DNA of 12,573 bases from Candidatus Roizmanbacteria bacterium RIFCSPHIGHO2_01_FULL_39_8 (GCA_001789355.1 MFZI01000079.1:5595-18167), one strand, 5' to 3'. Shown: positions 1 through 7,063, counted from the stretch's first letter. Notes: generated by a model from the letters alone, not told the origin. Numbers and translations: made by a program.

Positions 1-1564
1 TGATTTCGTACTGCTGCCTGGTTATCAAATCCCGGAGCCTTTTTACGAGCATATGGGCTTTCTCAAACGATCGTTCTTTAACGACAATCTCAGAAAATTC
101 TTCTACGGGATCACCGTTAATGAGTAATAGTAATTTGTCAGCCTCAACGAGTCGGTATTCAAAGAATTCCCAATCCAAAGATGCGTATCCTGAGCTGACA
201 CTTTTGAGAGAATCATAAAAATCTGAGATCATTTCCGAAAGGGGCATTTCGTATTTAAGCATGATTTGATTTTTGTTATCCATCGTCATGAACTTAGCCC
301 TGTATTGTTCACACAATCTCATCACCGCTCCTACATATTCATTCGGGGTGATAATAAAAATTTTTACCCATGGTTCCTGAAGAGAAAACTTCCCCTCTCC
401 TGCTGACTTATACTCAACTTGAGGAGGAGTAAGCACTAGACTCAGATTGAACTCCCTCTCCAATCGCTCACGAACAACATCGGCATGAAGAAGACCAAGA
501 AAACCTACCCGAAAGCCTGCTCCTAATGCTTTACTATGAATACCGGAAAATTCGAGAGACGAATCATTCAAATATAATTTTTCCAAAGCCTTTTTCAAAT
601 TGAGGTAGTCTGATGTGTCTGTTGGGAATATTGAAGCAAACACCATAGGTTTGACTTTTTTATATCCGGAAAGGATGGAGAATTGGTTTTTCACATCAAT
701 AATCGTATCCCCAACTTCTACTTTATGAATATCTTTGAGATTTGTCACTACGTACCCAATTTCTCCTTCAACTAATCTGTCAGAGGGATGCAAATCTGGC
801 GAAAAATTTCCCACTTCCTGAATTTCGAATATTTCACTTGCAACTCCAAGTTTAACCTTGAGACCCTTTCTTAATTTACCTGAGAACACTCTTGCAAAAG
901 CTATTACTCCGCGATGCGAATCATAGTATGAGTCAAAAATGAGTGATTGAATTTCTTGAAATTTGTCATTTGTCATTTGAGATTTGTTTGGAAATTGGGA
1001 CTTGGGATTTGGAATTTTAAGAATTACTGCTTGCAATAATTCTTTTACCCCTTGACCCGTCTTGGCCGAAACTTCAAAAACTTGTCCTGAGCTTGTCGAA
1101 GGATCTATTCCTAGAAAGTCTATAAGTTGTTGTTTTGTTTTTTCTGTTTCAGCACTAGGCAAATCGATCTTATTCACCACAGGAATAATGGTTAGATTTT
1201 TTTCGATGGCCTTGAAGGCGTTTGAGATTGTTTGCGCTTGAACTCCTTGAGTTGCATCGACAAGGAGAATGACTCCCTCTACACAAGCAAGCGTTCTATC
1301 GACTTCATAAGAAAAGTCAACGTGACCTGGGGTATCTATCAAATTCAGAATATAAGTTTTAGATAACGTGTAGTTCATTCTCACGGGAGCTAGTTTTATC
1401 GTGATTCCTCTCTCGCGCGAGATAGGATTACGATCGAGATACTGCTCGTCATGTTTTCCTTGTTGGACAACTCCCGTTATCTCGAGTAATCTGTCGGCCA
1501 GAGTTGATTTTCCATGATCGATATGAGCGATGATAGCAAAATTTCTGATATGGGATAAATCCAT
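1..1564 (-). CDS. lepA: Elongation factor 4 (LepA), C-terminus cut by window edge
   Basis: Ribosome-associated translational GTPase (EF4/LepA), cytoplasmic, acting on the elongating ribosome. Reading from the ATG at 1564 gives about 521 residues, open at the left edge; the family is near 600, so roughly 80 C-terminal residues lie outside. GTPase motifs are in order: AHIDHGKS (13-20), RERGITIK (50-57), DTPGH (77-81), NKID (131-134) and SAKTG (166-170). The start matches the usual short LepA N-terminus (IRNF then IIAHIDHGKS). Only 2 nt separate it from the upstream pyk stop codon, so the two are very probably co-transcribed and translationally coupled. Two insert-like stretches, near residues 154-161 and 185-204, are encoded by repeat-type DNA and lie around the end of the G domain and the linker to the next domain. 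Identification is very secure. Confidence 0.97.
   Translation of the reverse strand, partial: MDLSHIRNFAIIAHIDHGKSTLADRLLEITGVVQQGKHDEQYLDRNPISRERGITIKLAPVRMNYTLSKTYILNLIDTPGHVDFSYEVDRTLACVEGVILLVDATQGVQAQTISNAFKAIEKNLTIIPVVNKIDLPSAETEKTKQQLIDFLGIDPSTSSGQVFEVSAKTGQGVKELLQAVILKIPNPKSQFPNKSQMTNDKFQEIQSLIFDSYYDSHRGVIAFARVFSGKLRKGLKVKLGVASEIFEIQEVGNFSPDLHPSDRLVEGEIGYVVTNLKDIHKVEVGDTIIDVKNQFSILSGYKKVKPMVFASIFPTDTSDYLNLKKALEKLYLNDSSLEFSGIHSKALGAGFRVGFLGLLHADVVRERLEREFNLSLVLTPPQVEYKSAGEGKFSLQEPWVKIFIITPNEYVGAVMRLCEQYRAKFMTMDNKNQIMLKYEMPLSEMISDFYDSLKSVSSGYASLDWEFFEYRLVEADKLLLLINGDPVEEFSEIVVKERSFEKAHMLVKRLRDLITRQQYEI
964..1018. repeat. Low-complexity direct-repeat tract inside lepA
   Basis: A run of short imperfect direct repeats: GTCATTT occurs twice in tandem, followed by variations on ATTTGG, GGGACTTGGG and GATTTGGAATTTT. 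On the coding strand it reads as a chain of AAATCCCAAGTCCCAA- and AATGACAA-like units. It encodes an N/K/Q/S/P-rich stretch of LepA at residues 183-201, where relatives have a shorter proline-rich linker. From memory, such tracts are common between genes in Patescibacteria genomes; here one sits in frame in an essential-type gene. Confidence 0.7.
1083..1102. repeat. REP-like dispersed repeat (CTGAGCTTGTCGAAGG type) inside lepA
   Basis: The segment TGTCCTGAGCTTGTCGAAGG matches a dispersed repeat that I recall from many bacterial genomes and metagenome bins. On the lepA strand it begins CCTTCGACAAGCTCAGG. It is translated in frame as PSTSSGQ (residues 155-161) between the NKID and SAKTG motifs, just before the G5 strand. 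Only one copy occurs in this window, so repeat status rests on recollection. Confidence 0.6.
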
Positions 1565-1566
1565 AA

Positions 1567-2973
1567 TTAAACGGTGACAATAGTAATCGTATCCCCATGA
1601 AGAACGATGAGTGAGTCTTTTTTTTTGATGAGGTTTTGCGATAAAAGATTTTCTATCGCTTCCCTCACATCATTTTGAAGTATTTCTCTTTGCCCTGCTG
1701 GTATCTTATGTACGAAAGCTCTCACTGCATAGTTTACTGTCAAAGCTTCACCAACAGCGGCTGAGGGAACAAAGGTAAAAATCGGTACTTGTGGTCTGTA
1801 CCTTGATACGAGTCTTGCCATCGTTCCTGTCTCGGAAAAAACTAAGAAACCCGATATGTGCAGCTTATTTTTTTGGGTCTGCAACAATAACCCATAAGCG
1901 CTATCGGCCAACAATTCCTCATAGTCTTTAAGCTCAAAGTTAAATCTAACCCTGCTATCGACCGTATTTTTCTTTTCATTAAAACCAACTGTCTTACTCA
2001 TGAACCTCACGGATTCGACTGGATATTCACCCAAAGCCGTCTCCCCCGAGAGCATTACCGCATCGGTAAGGTCGTAAGTAGCATTTGCAACATCAGAAAC
2101 TTCAGCCCGAGTTGGGTGTGGATGATGTTCCATGGATTGAAGCATCTGGGTTGCAGTTATTACCGGCTTATTCTTTTGGATACTTTTCTTGATGATAATT
2201 TTTTGGTAATAGGGAACTTCTTCCAAAGGCATCTCTACTCCAAGATCACCTCTTGCCACCATTACAAGATCCGCCTCTTCAATTATATTATCCAAATCAT
2301 CTATGGCTTTTTTGGTTTCGATCTTAGCAACTATCTTTGCATAAACAGAATATTTTTTCATTTTTTCTCGGACTAACTGTATGTCTTTCGCCGAACGAAC
2401 AAACGACAACGCCACAAAATCTACCTCGTGTCTCGCAGCCAATTTAAGACCTTCAAAATCTCTTTCAACTAAAACAGGAGCAGGAAAATTAGATCCAGGA
2501 ATTGTTACTGATTTCTTATTTTTTAACTCACCCTTACTTAATGAAAGTAAAAAATGTTTCTTCCCTTTTTTGTTCAAAATAAATTCAAATGCACCCGCAT
2601 CGATGATGATCTTTTGACTGTCTTTAAGATAGGGGAGTATCTGGGTGTGGGTAAAAGATATTCCTTTTGTTCCGGCATTTTTTATCGCCTCCTTACCAAA
2701 AGGTATCTCTTCATTTAATGAAATGTCTATTTCGTCTTGCGACATAATGAGGCGTATTTCTGGTCCCTGAAGATCTATCAACGTTCCGACGGATTTATTC
2801 AATTTTTTGGCTACATTATTTACCCGCTGGATAGTCTTATTGTGCCAATCAAGAGTGCCATGCTTGAAATTAAAGCGGAATACATCAACTCCGGCAAGTA
2901 TTAATTCTTTGATCGATGTTTCAGATTCTGTCGCCGGACCAATGGTGGCCACTATTTTGGTGAATTTATCCAT
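1567..2973 (-). CDS. pyk: Pyruvate kinase
   Basis: Glycolytic enzyme converting phosphoenolpyruvate and ADP to pyruvate and ATP in the cytoplasm; 468 residues, usual length. Seen in order: KIVATIGPATES (6-17), RFNFKHG (33-39), DLQGPEIR (67-74), a B domain at about 75-170, catalytic KIE (K217, E219), ARGDLGVE (240-247, metal-binding D243), TATQML (273-278), PTRAEVSDVANA (287-298) and MLSGETALGEYP (307-318), then a C-terminal allosteric-type domain. The start is the ATG at 2973. The in-frame GTG at 2994 is rejected because its next two codons (TAT AAT) form the probable -10 box. Odd points: the potassium-site serine of the usual RLNFSHG is Lys37, and the threonine of the usual DTKGPEIR is Leu68. 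lepA follows after 2 nt. Confidence 0.96.
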   Translation of the reverse strand: MDKFTKIVATIGPATESETSIKELILAGVDVFRFNFKHGTLDWHNKTIQRVNNVAKKLNKSVGTLIDLQGPEIRLIMSQDEIDISLNEEIPFGKEAIKNAGTKGISFTHTQILPYLKDSQKIIIDAGAFEFILNKKGKKHFLLSLSKGELKNKKSVTIPGSNFPAPVLVERDFEGLKLAARHEVDFVALSFVRSAKDIQLVREKMKKYSVYAKIVAKIETKKAIDDLDNIIEEADLVMVARGDLGVEMPLEEVPYYQKIIIKKSIQKNKPVITATQMLQSMEHHPHPTRAEVSDVANATYDLTDAVMLSGETALGEYPVESVRFMSKTVGFNEKKNTVDSRVRFNFELKDYEELLADSAYGLLLQTQKNKLHISGFLVFSETGTMARLVSRYRPQVPIFTFVPSAAVGEALTVNYAVRAFVHKIPAGQREILQNDVREAIENLLSQNLIKKKDSLIVLHGDTITIVTV

Positions 2974-2985
2974 ATGCTGTACCTT

Positions 2986-2991
2986 ATTATA
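2986..2991 (-). promoter_or_regulatory. -10 box of the pyk-lepA operon
   Basis: On the minus strand this is a perfect TATAAT, followed by AAGGTACAGCAT and then the pyk ATG (2973). Initiation about 7 nt downstream would leave a leader of only about 6 nt. An AAGG lies 8 nt before the ATG but would fall at or upstream of the expected transcription start. No good -35 box is visible; TTGGAT lies too close. The box sits back to back with the flippase promoter across a CACGTG palindrome (2992-2997). Confidence 0.65.
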
Positions 2992-2995
2992 CACG

Positions 2996-3004
2996 TGCTA
3001 TACT
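2996..3004 (+). promoter_or_regulatory. Extended -10 promoter of the flippase gene, leaderless
   Basis: TGCTATACT fits an extended -10 element (TGn plus TATACT). Six bases (TATCCA) separate it from the ATG at 3011, so the expected transcription start coincides with the start codon. There is no Shine-Dalgarno sequence. It overlaps the divergent pyk promoter region; the two -10 boxes are only 7 nt apart. Confidence 0.65.
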
Positions 3005-3010
3005 TATCCA

Positions 3011-4285
3011 ATGTTGGTCATCTTGAGAAAAGCCTGGTATAGTAATTTCATCCGTGGAAGCATGTTTTTTACCATCGCTTCTTTTGTTGTTAATATCCTC
3101 AACTACCTATTCAATTTTTTGGCTGCTCAAGGTTTGGGTCCAAAAATGTATAGTGAAATCACTTCTTTATTTTCCTATATCTCCATATTCGCGGTCCCAA
3201 TGGTCGTTTTTTCCAATTTTTTGATCCAAAAGTTGAGTGCGAGGGGAAGAGGAAAATTCATTATTGCCAAATCACTTGAGGATTTTTTTTGGCTCAAAAT
3301 CAAAAAGTGGAGTTTTGCTCTCATCTGCATTCTTCTGTTAACACCATTTATCTCTCGCATAACTAATTTGTCTATGGTTACCGGGGCAGCACTCTTACCG
3401 ATGATATTCTTATTTCTTTTCGGATCATTTTACAACTCGATGTTCCAAGGCTTACACATGCTTTTTATATTTGGTCTCATAAGTATATTTGCCGTTTCGC
3501 TGAAATTTTCAGGTGCTTTATTAGTCTATCTTGGGTTTGACGGTATGCAAACGATTATCTTATTTCTACTCATATCTTCCATCGTACCTCTGTTATTAAG
3601 CATCCTCATTTTGCGTTCATATTTTTCCAAAACAATAGTAGGCAAGGTACCAAAAATTGAAAAAAAAATATTTTCTATTATAAAAGATTCACAGTTCATA
3701 ATCATTTTTTTGTCAACCTTGGCCCTGACTCTATTAAACAATGTTGATATTGTCTTTGTCAAAAAAGTTTTTTCTGCTCACGACGCGGGTATCTATAGTT
3801 CTTGGTCTCTTTTTGCCAAAATGATTTTTTACGCAGTAGGTCCTTTAATTGCAATCGGCTTTATTTTTTTCTCGAGCCGCGAGCATCAAAAGCACCACGA
3901 TATAACACTCCGAATTTCCCTCCTCATGCTATTTGCCGTAACGATAATTAGTTACACCCTTTATAGCAATTTTGGTGATTTTCTTGTCACGATTTTCTTT
4001 GGATCCAAATTCGTCGAGGTATTACCCTACTTATCCAAAGCAAGTCTATTTGGAAGTTTTTTTACGGGTATTTCTTTTATGAGTTATTACTTTGTTGCTA
4101 AGAAGAGTTACTACGGACTTATTCTGCCACTATTAATCCCATTCTATGTCGTATCCTTATTTTTTATAAAGAAAGAGCTATCAAACATTATGGATGTCAA
4201 TATATTATTCTCACTAGTCGTGGCAGTAATCTACGTAGGCGTCTATTTGAAAGATAGCTTAGACTCGAATTCTAAATCTTCTTAA
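3011..4285 (+). CDS. Polysaccharide flippase, Wzx/MATE-like (MOP superfamily)
   Basis: Probable inner-membrane flippase for lipid-linked sugar precursors: 424 residues, almost entirely hydrophobic segments alternating with short basic loops, consistent with about 12 membrane spans. The N-terminus (basic, then a span in SMFFTIASFVVNILNYLFNFL) and the central NNVDIVFVKKVFSAHDAGIYSSW block (a charged residue in a span followed by a GIYSSW motif) are typical of oligosaccharide flippases. The start is ATG 3011, because an extended -10 box ends 6 nt upstream; longer in-frame readings would cross that promoter and the pyk start. The 3' end overlaps the convergent exported-protein gene by 27 bp. With three glycosyltransferases downstream, a role in exporting surface polysaccharide is likely. 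The substrate cannot be read from the sequence. Confidence 0.85.
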   Translation: MLVILRKAWYSNFIRGSMFFTIASFVVNILNYLFNFLAAQGLGPKMYSEITSLFSYISIFAVPMVVFSNFLIQKLSARGRGKFIIAKSLEDFFWLKIKKWSFALICILLLTPFISRITNLSMVTGAALLPMIFLFLFGSFYNSMFQGLHMLFIFGLISIFAVSLKFSGALLVYLGFDGMQTIILFLLISSIVPLLLSILILRSYFSKTIVGKVPKIEKKIFSIIKDSQFIIIFLSTLALTLLNNVDIVFVKKVFSAHDAGIYSSWSLFAKMIFYAVGPLIAIGFIFFSSREHQKHHDITLRISLLMLFAVTIISYTLYSNFGDFLVTIFFGSKFVEVLPYLSKASLFGSFFTGISFMSYYFVAKKSYYGLILPLLIPFYVVSLFFIKKELSNIMDVNILFSLVVAVIYVGVYLKDSLDSNSKSS

Positions 4286-4690
4286 TGTTTTTTTTCCGTT
4301 GGGAAGATCGATCGTGACCTCAAAAGTCATCTGCGTAATGTTTGAATGATAACGACAAACGCCAGCCGAACATGTACCAAAATCCAGTACTCGTTGCGCG
4401 CTGTTTCCTGCCGCCGAATCGATTGAACCGCCAACTCCTTCTTCTTTCCCGTTGGTCTGATACATAAGGACATAACTTACACTTTTTGCCTTACTTACAT
4501 TTGAAAAATAAACAAGCAGAGCTTTCCTATCAGATCTTAATCTCACTGACGTCCCGACTCCGCTGCCCGCTGTCATTTTTACTCCGGTTTGCTTAAATCT
4601 CGGTAACAACTTGGCTGCAAATACAGTATTGCTCGAAAAAAAGTGTCCCAAGAGACCAAGAAGAAGAAAGGTAAAAATACTCTTTTTCAT
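4259..4690 (-). CDS. Small exported protein of unknown function
   Basis: 143 residues. MKKS, then a hydrophobic run (FTFLLLGLLGHFF) and VFA-A, make a convincing Sec signal peptide with cleavage after about residue 25. The mature part, about 118 residues, is rich in beta-forming segments (LLVYFSNV, SVSYVLMYQT, MTFEVTIDL) and has a C-x4-C pair (FGTCSAGVC) that could form a disulfide outside the membrane. The C-terminus is very basic (KKTLRRFRIRV). I do not recognise the family; a small beta-sandwich is a guess. The gene has its own well-formed promoter with a leaderless start and converges on the flippase gene with a 27-bp 3' overlap. It is a real gene rather than a shadow: signal peptide, promoter and 143 codons agree. 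Confidence 0.8.
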   Translation of the reverse strand: MKKSIFTFLLLGLLGHFFSSNTVFAAKLLPRFKQTGVKMTAGSGVGTSVRLRSDRKALLVYFSNVSKAKSVSYVLMYQTNGKEEGVGGSIDSAAGNSAQRVLDFGTCSAGVCRYHSNITQMTFEVTIDLPNGKKTLRRFRIRV

Positions 4691-4696
4691 ACCTTA

Positions 4697-4725
4697 AGTG
4701 TAACAAAAGAGAAAGTTGTTGACAA
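4697..4725 (-). promoter_or_regulatory. Promoter of the exported-protein gene, leaderless
   Basis: On the minus strand: TTGTCA (4720-4725), 17 nt, TACACT (4697-4702). A TGT precedes the -10 box, giving an extended -10 as well. Six nt (TAAGGT) then lead to the ATG at 4690. Spacing is ideal and the predicted start falls at the ATG. Confidence 0.75.
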
Positions 4726-4747
4726 TCAAAGATGATACTGAAATAAT
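4719..4747 (+). promoter_or_regulatory. Promoter of the membrane-anchored protein gene
   Basis: Perfect TTGACA (4719-4724), 17 nt, AATAAT (4742-4747). Expected transcription start is near 4754, four bases before the ATG at 4758. The -35 box overlaps the -35 box of the divergent exported-protein gene by five bases, so the two polymerases cannot bind simultaneously. Confidence 0.75.
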
Positions 4748-4757
4748 GGAAGAACAT

Positions 4758-5399
4758 ATGAAGAAGAAAGTGACCGCGATATCAATCGTGGCAATCGTAA
4801 GCTTGTTTCTCGTTGTCTTATTGATTACATTGCGCAAAAATCCTTCTGAAACAAAATCACCGCTCGGACAAGAGAAAACAGGCGAAAAAGACGTGTTAAG
4901 TGATACCTCGTCCAAGCTCCAATCGTATCAAGATCCGTCGGGATTTCAATTCTCTTTTCCAGAAGGAATTGTCATTCAGCCGGAAAAAAATCTTGATCAA
5001 TCGACGTATGCAAAGCTTACCCTTTCCTCTCCCAATAAAGAAGGCACCATGCAATTAAACGTCGCATCAACTCAGTTTTCCTCGGCTGATGATTGGTTGA
5101 AAACTAATAAAGATTTGGTTAAAACAGTAAAAGTTACCGACATCAAAATAGCCGATATCCAGGGAAAACAAATAGAGACAAAAGATAAGATAGTTACCGT
5201 CTTTGTAGACACTCAAACACTGTTTGAGTTCACCACAGAGAGCCGCAAGAATCTTCCCTACTGGAAAAATGCCAATGATATAATAGTCGCTTCCTTCTCC
5301 TTTGCGCTCCCTAGTGATGAAAATGTTACCAATGAACAAAATTTAGACACAGGTAGTGAAAGTGACGTCACATTTGAGGGAGAGGAGATAGTTGAATAG
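4758..5399 (+). CDS. Single-pass membrane-anchored protein with extracytoplasmic domain
   Basis: 213 residues from ATG 4758. That start is chosen over ATG 4746 and the still earlier in-frame start because both lie inside or upstream of the -35/-10 promoter pair. MKKK plus a hydrophobic span (VTAISIVAIVSLFLVVLLITL, about residues 5-24) anchors the protein. A Ser/Lys/Glu-rich linker follows to about residue 55, then a domain of roughly 115 residues starting YQDPSGFQFSFPEG and ending about ASFSFALP. The FxFSFPEG opening followed by alternating beta strands resembles PsbP-like domains of unknown role in other bacteria; this is a weak, unaided comparison. The tail is acidic (ESDVTFEGEEIVE). The next gene begins 14 nt after the stop, but with its own -10 box. 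Confidence 0.75.
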   Translation: MKKKVTAISIVAIVSLFLVVLLITLRKNPSETKSPLGQEKTGEKDVLSDTSSKLQSYQDPSGFQFSFPEGIVIQPEKNLDQSTYAKLTLSSPNKEGTMQLNVASTQFSSADDWLKTNKDLVKTVKVTDIKIADIQGKQIETKDKIVTVFVDTQTLFEFTTESRKNLPYWKNANDIIVASFSFALPSDENVTNEQNLDTGSESDVTFEGEEIVE

Positions 5400-5401
5400 T
5401 A

Positions 5402-5407
5402 TATAAT
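5402..5407 (+). promoter_or_regulatory. -10 box of the first glycosyltransferase gene, leaderless
   Basis: Perfect TATAAT directly after the upstream stop codon, with 6 nt (AGGGCC) before the ATG at 5414. This is the same spacing as in the two leaderless promoters upstream. No convincing -35 box; TTGAGG at 5374 is 22 nt away. Confidence 0.55.
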
Positions 5408-5413
5408 AGGGCC

Positions 5414-6157
5414 ATGAAAGATAGAAATGATCAACACTTCTTAAGCGTAATAATCCCCATTTACAAACAGGAACAAAGTATTATAAAAAACCTCCGATCG
5501 ATTAAGCGTGTCTTGGATAAGATTAGGTATAATCACGAGATCATCACTGTTGTAGATGGAATCATAGACAGGTCATTAGAGAAAATAAAAAGAGCTGGAA
5601 TTCAAGATGTCAGAACTATCGGGTATATGCAGAACCAAGGAAAGAGTCATGCGATACGGCTCGGGATGAAGGCTGCAAAAGGTGACTATGTCATGTTTAT
5701 CGATTCGGGGATGGAGATAGATCCAAATGGTATCTCTATGCTCCTTGAGCACATGGAATGGTATGAGGCTGATGTCATCGTTGGTTCAAAAAGACATCCT
5801 GCGTCTTTTGTAAAATATTCGTTACTAAGAAGAGTCTTGAGTTTTGGCTATTACTCTATAGTTAAACTTCTCTTTGGAATCAAAGTCCACGATACTCAGG
5901 CAGGAATCAAGATCTTCAGAAAAAAAGTACTCGAAAAAATTTTACCCCGCTTGGTTGAAAAACAGTTTGCGGGAGATTTGGAAATGCTGGTTGTGGCTGA
6001 TTCCATGGGTTTTAAACGAATTTATGAAGCCCCGATAAAACTCGATTATACACTCGGAAAAATGACCTCAGCTGCAACTATGCGATCAATTCTCGGTATA
6101 CTTGTTGATACGTTGGCTATCTTTTACAGAAAGAATATATTGAAATACTATAGTTAA
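5414..6157 (+). CDS. Family 2 glycosyltransferase, dolichyl-phosphate-mannose-synthase-like
   Basis: Cytoplasmic-face glycosyltransferase (GT-A fold, CAZy family 2) expected to move a sugar from a nucleotide donor to a lipid or glycan acceptor; 247 residues. Seen: LSVIIPIYKQE (10-20) opening the nucleotide-binding fold, VVDGIIDRS (46-54), NQGKSHAIRLGMKAAKGDYV (74-93), FIDSGMEID (95-103), VIVGSKRHP (121-129), HDTQAGIKIFRK (159-170) and GDLEML. The last blocks match DPM-synthase-like enzymes. No C-terminal membrane spans, unlike many relatives. The metal-binding D-x-D is D-S-G here (97-99), and VVDDGS is reduced to VVDG. I recall D-A/S-G-M as the norm for a Patescibacteria subfamily, so activity is not ruled out. 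First of three GT2 genes in a row. Confidence 0.9.
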   Translation: MKDRNDQHFLSVIIPIYKQEQSIIKNLRSIKRVLDKIRYNHEIITVVDGIIDRSLEKIKRAGIQDVRTIGYMQNQGKSHAIRLGMKAAKGDYVMFIDSGMEIDPNGISMLLEHMEWYEADVIVGSKRHPASFVKYSLLRRVLSFGYYSIVKLLFGIKVHDTQAGIKIFRKKVLEKILPRLVEKQFAGDLEMLVVADSMGFKRIYEAPIKLDYTLGKMTSAATMRSILGILVDTLAIFYRKNILKYYS

Positions 6158-6217
6158 TAACAATCATTTAGTCTCAAATTTATAGGGAAGAATAGAATAT
6201 TTCTTTTATCCCTGCTT

Positions 6218-7063
6218 ATGAAGTATCCTATTGTATCGGTAATTATAACAACACATAATTCGCAAAATTACTTAAACAATTGCCTAAAATCCATAGCAGA
6301 GCAATCTTATCCAAAAAACAAAATTGAAATTATAGTAGTAGATAATAATTCTACTGACGAGACAAAAAAGATAGCACAGCTCTATGTAAAAAAGCTCTAT
6401 AACAAAGGAAAGGAACGCTGTTCGCAAAGGAATTTTGGCGCTAAAAAATGCATGGGGAAATATTATTTTTATCTTGATGCAGATATGATTTTGGGGGAAA
6501 ATGTTATCAGAGAATGTGTTACAAAACTTGAAGGTGACCCAAAAACTATAGCACTGTATATTCCTGAAATCATATTAGGCAATAAGATTTGGAGTGCAAT
6601 CCGCACATTTGAGCGTAAATTTTATGAAACTTCATGTATTGACGCTGTTCGTTTCATACGTATGTCAGAGTTCAGAACAGTCGGAGGGTTTGATGAATTA
6701 TTGGAATGCGGTGAGGATTGGGACCTTGATAGAAGAGTCCGTATGCGAGGAAAAGTAGATATCATAACATCTCCACTCTATCATGACGAACAAAACTTAA
6801 GCCTTATAAATTATCTTAAAAAGAAAAAATATTATCTTGACCGGCTAAAAGGATATATTGAAAAATGGGGTAAAGACGATAAGGATATAGTTAAACAATT
6901 TGGACCTTTATATAGATTTTTTGTAGTGTTCGTAGAAAAAGATAAATGGAAAAGTAGCTTAAAAAAACCACACCTGTTACTACTCACCTTATCATTAAAG
7001 ATTTTAGTTGGAATGTATTCCTTCTTAGCGTCGGATACCAGAGCGACTTCAAAAGTCCAATAA
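6218..7063 (+). CDS. Family 2 glycosyltransferase, AT-rich gene
   Basis: 281 residues. VSVIITTHNSQNYLNNCLKSI (6-26), EIIVVDNNSTDET (37-49), a K/R-rich stretch ending RNFGAKK (71-77), the metal-binding YLDADM (85-90, D87-x-D89), GGFDE and GEDWDLDRR (165-173, candidate catalytic ED). All expected GT-A motifs are intact, so this should be an active transferase; donor and acceptor are unknown. A hydrophobic stretch near the C-terminus (LLLLTLSLKILVGMYSFLA) may attach it to the membrane. The gene is markedly AT-rich: the 60 bases from 6241 hold 16 G/C, against 32 in the 60 bases from 9361 in the radical SAM gene. Frequent ATA and AAA codons suggest recent acquisition. The start ATG 6218 has no clear SD; TAGAAT at 6193-6198 might be a -10 box. 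Confidence 0.9.
   Translation: MKYPIVSVIITTHNSQNYLNNCLKSIAEQSYPKNKIEIIVVDNNSTDETKKIAQLYVKKLYNKGKERCSQRNFGAKKCMGKYYFYLDADMILGENVIRECVTKLEGDPKTIALYIPEIILGNKIWSAIRTFERKFYETSCIDAVRFIRMSEFRTVGGFDELLECGEDWDLDRRVRMRGKVDIITSPLYHDEQNLSLINYLKKKKYYLDRLKGYIEKWGKDDKDIVKQFGPLYRFFVVFVEKDKWKSSLKKPHLLLLTLSLKILVGMYSFLASDTRATSKVQ

Noticed and set aside
964..1018. CRISPR array
   Set aside because: Repeat units are very short, imperfect and without spacers of even size, and the tract is translated in frame within LepA.
2116..2617. Plus-strand open frames of 86 and 78 codons
   Set aside because: They lie wholly within pyk on the other strand, with low-complexity or unrecognisable translations and no start signals.
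2807..3010. Longer N-terminus for the flippase
   Set aside because: It would run across the pyk coding start and through the extended -10 box at 2996-3004. The leaderless ATG at 3011 fits better.
4716..4757. Earlier starts for the membrane-anchored protein (4716, ATG 4746)
   Set aside because: Both lie upstream of the transcription start predicted from the TTGACA-17-AATAAT promoter. ATG 4758 gives a normal MKKK-plus-span N-terminus.
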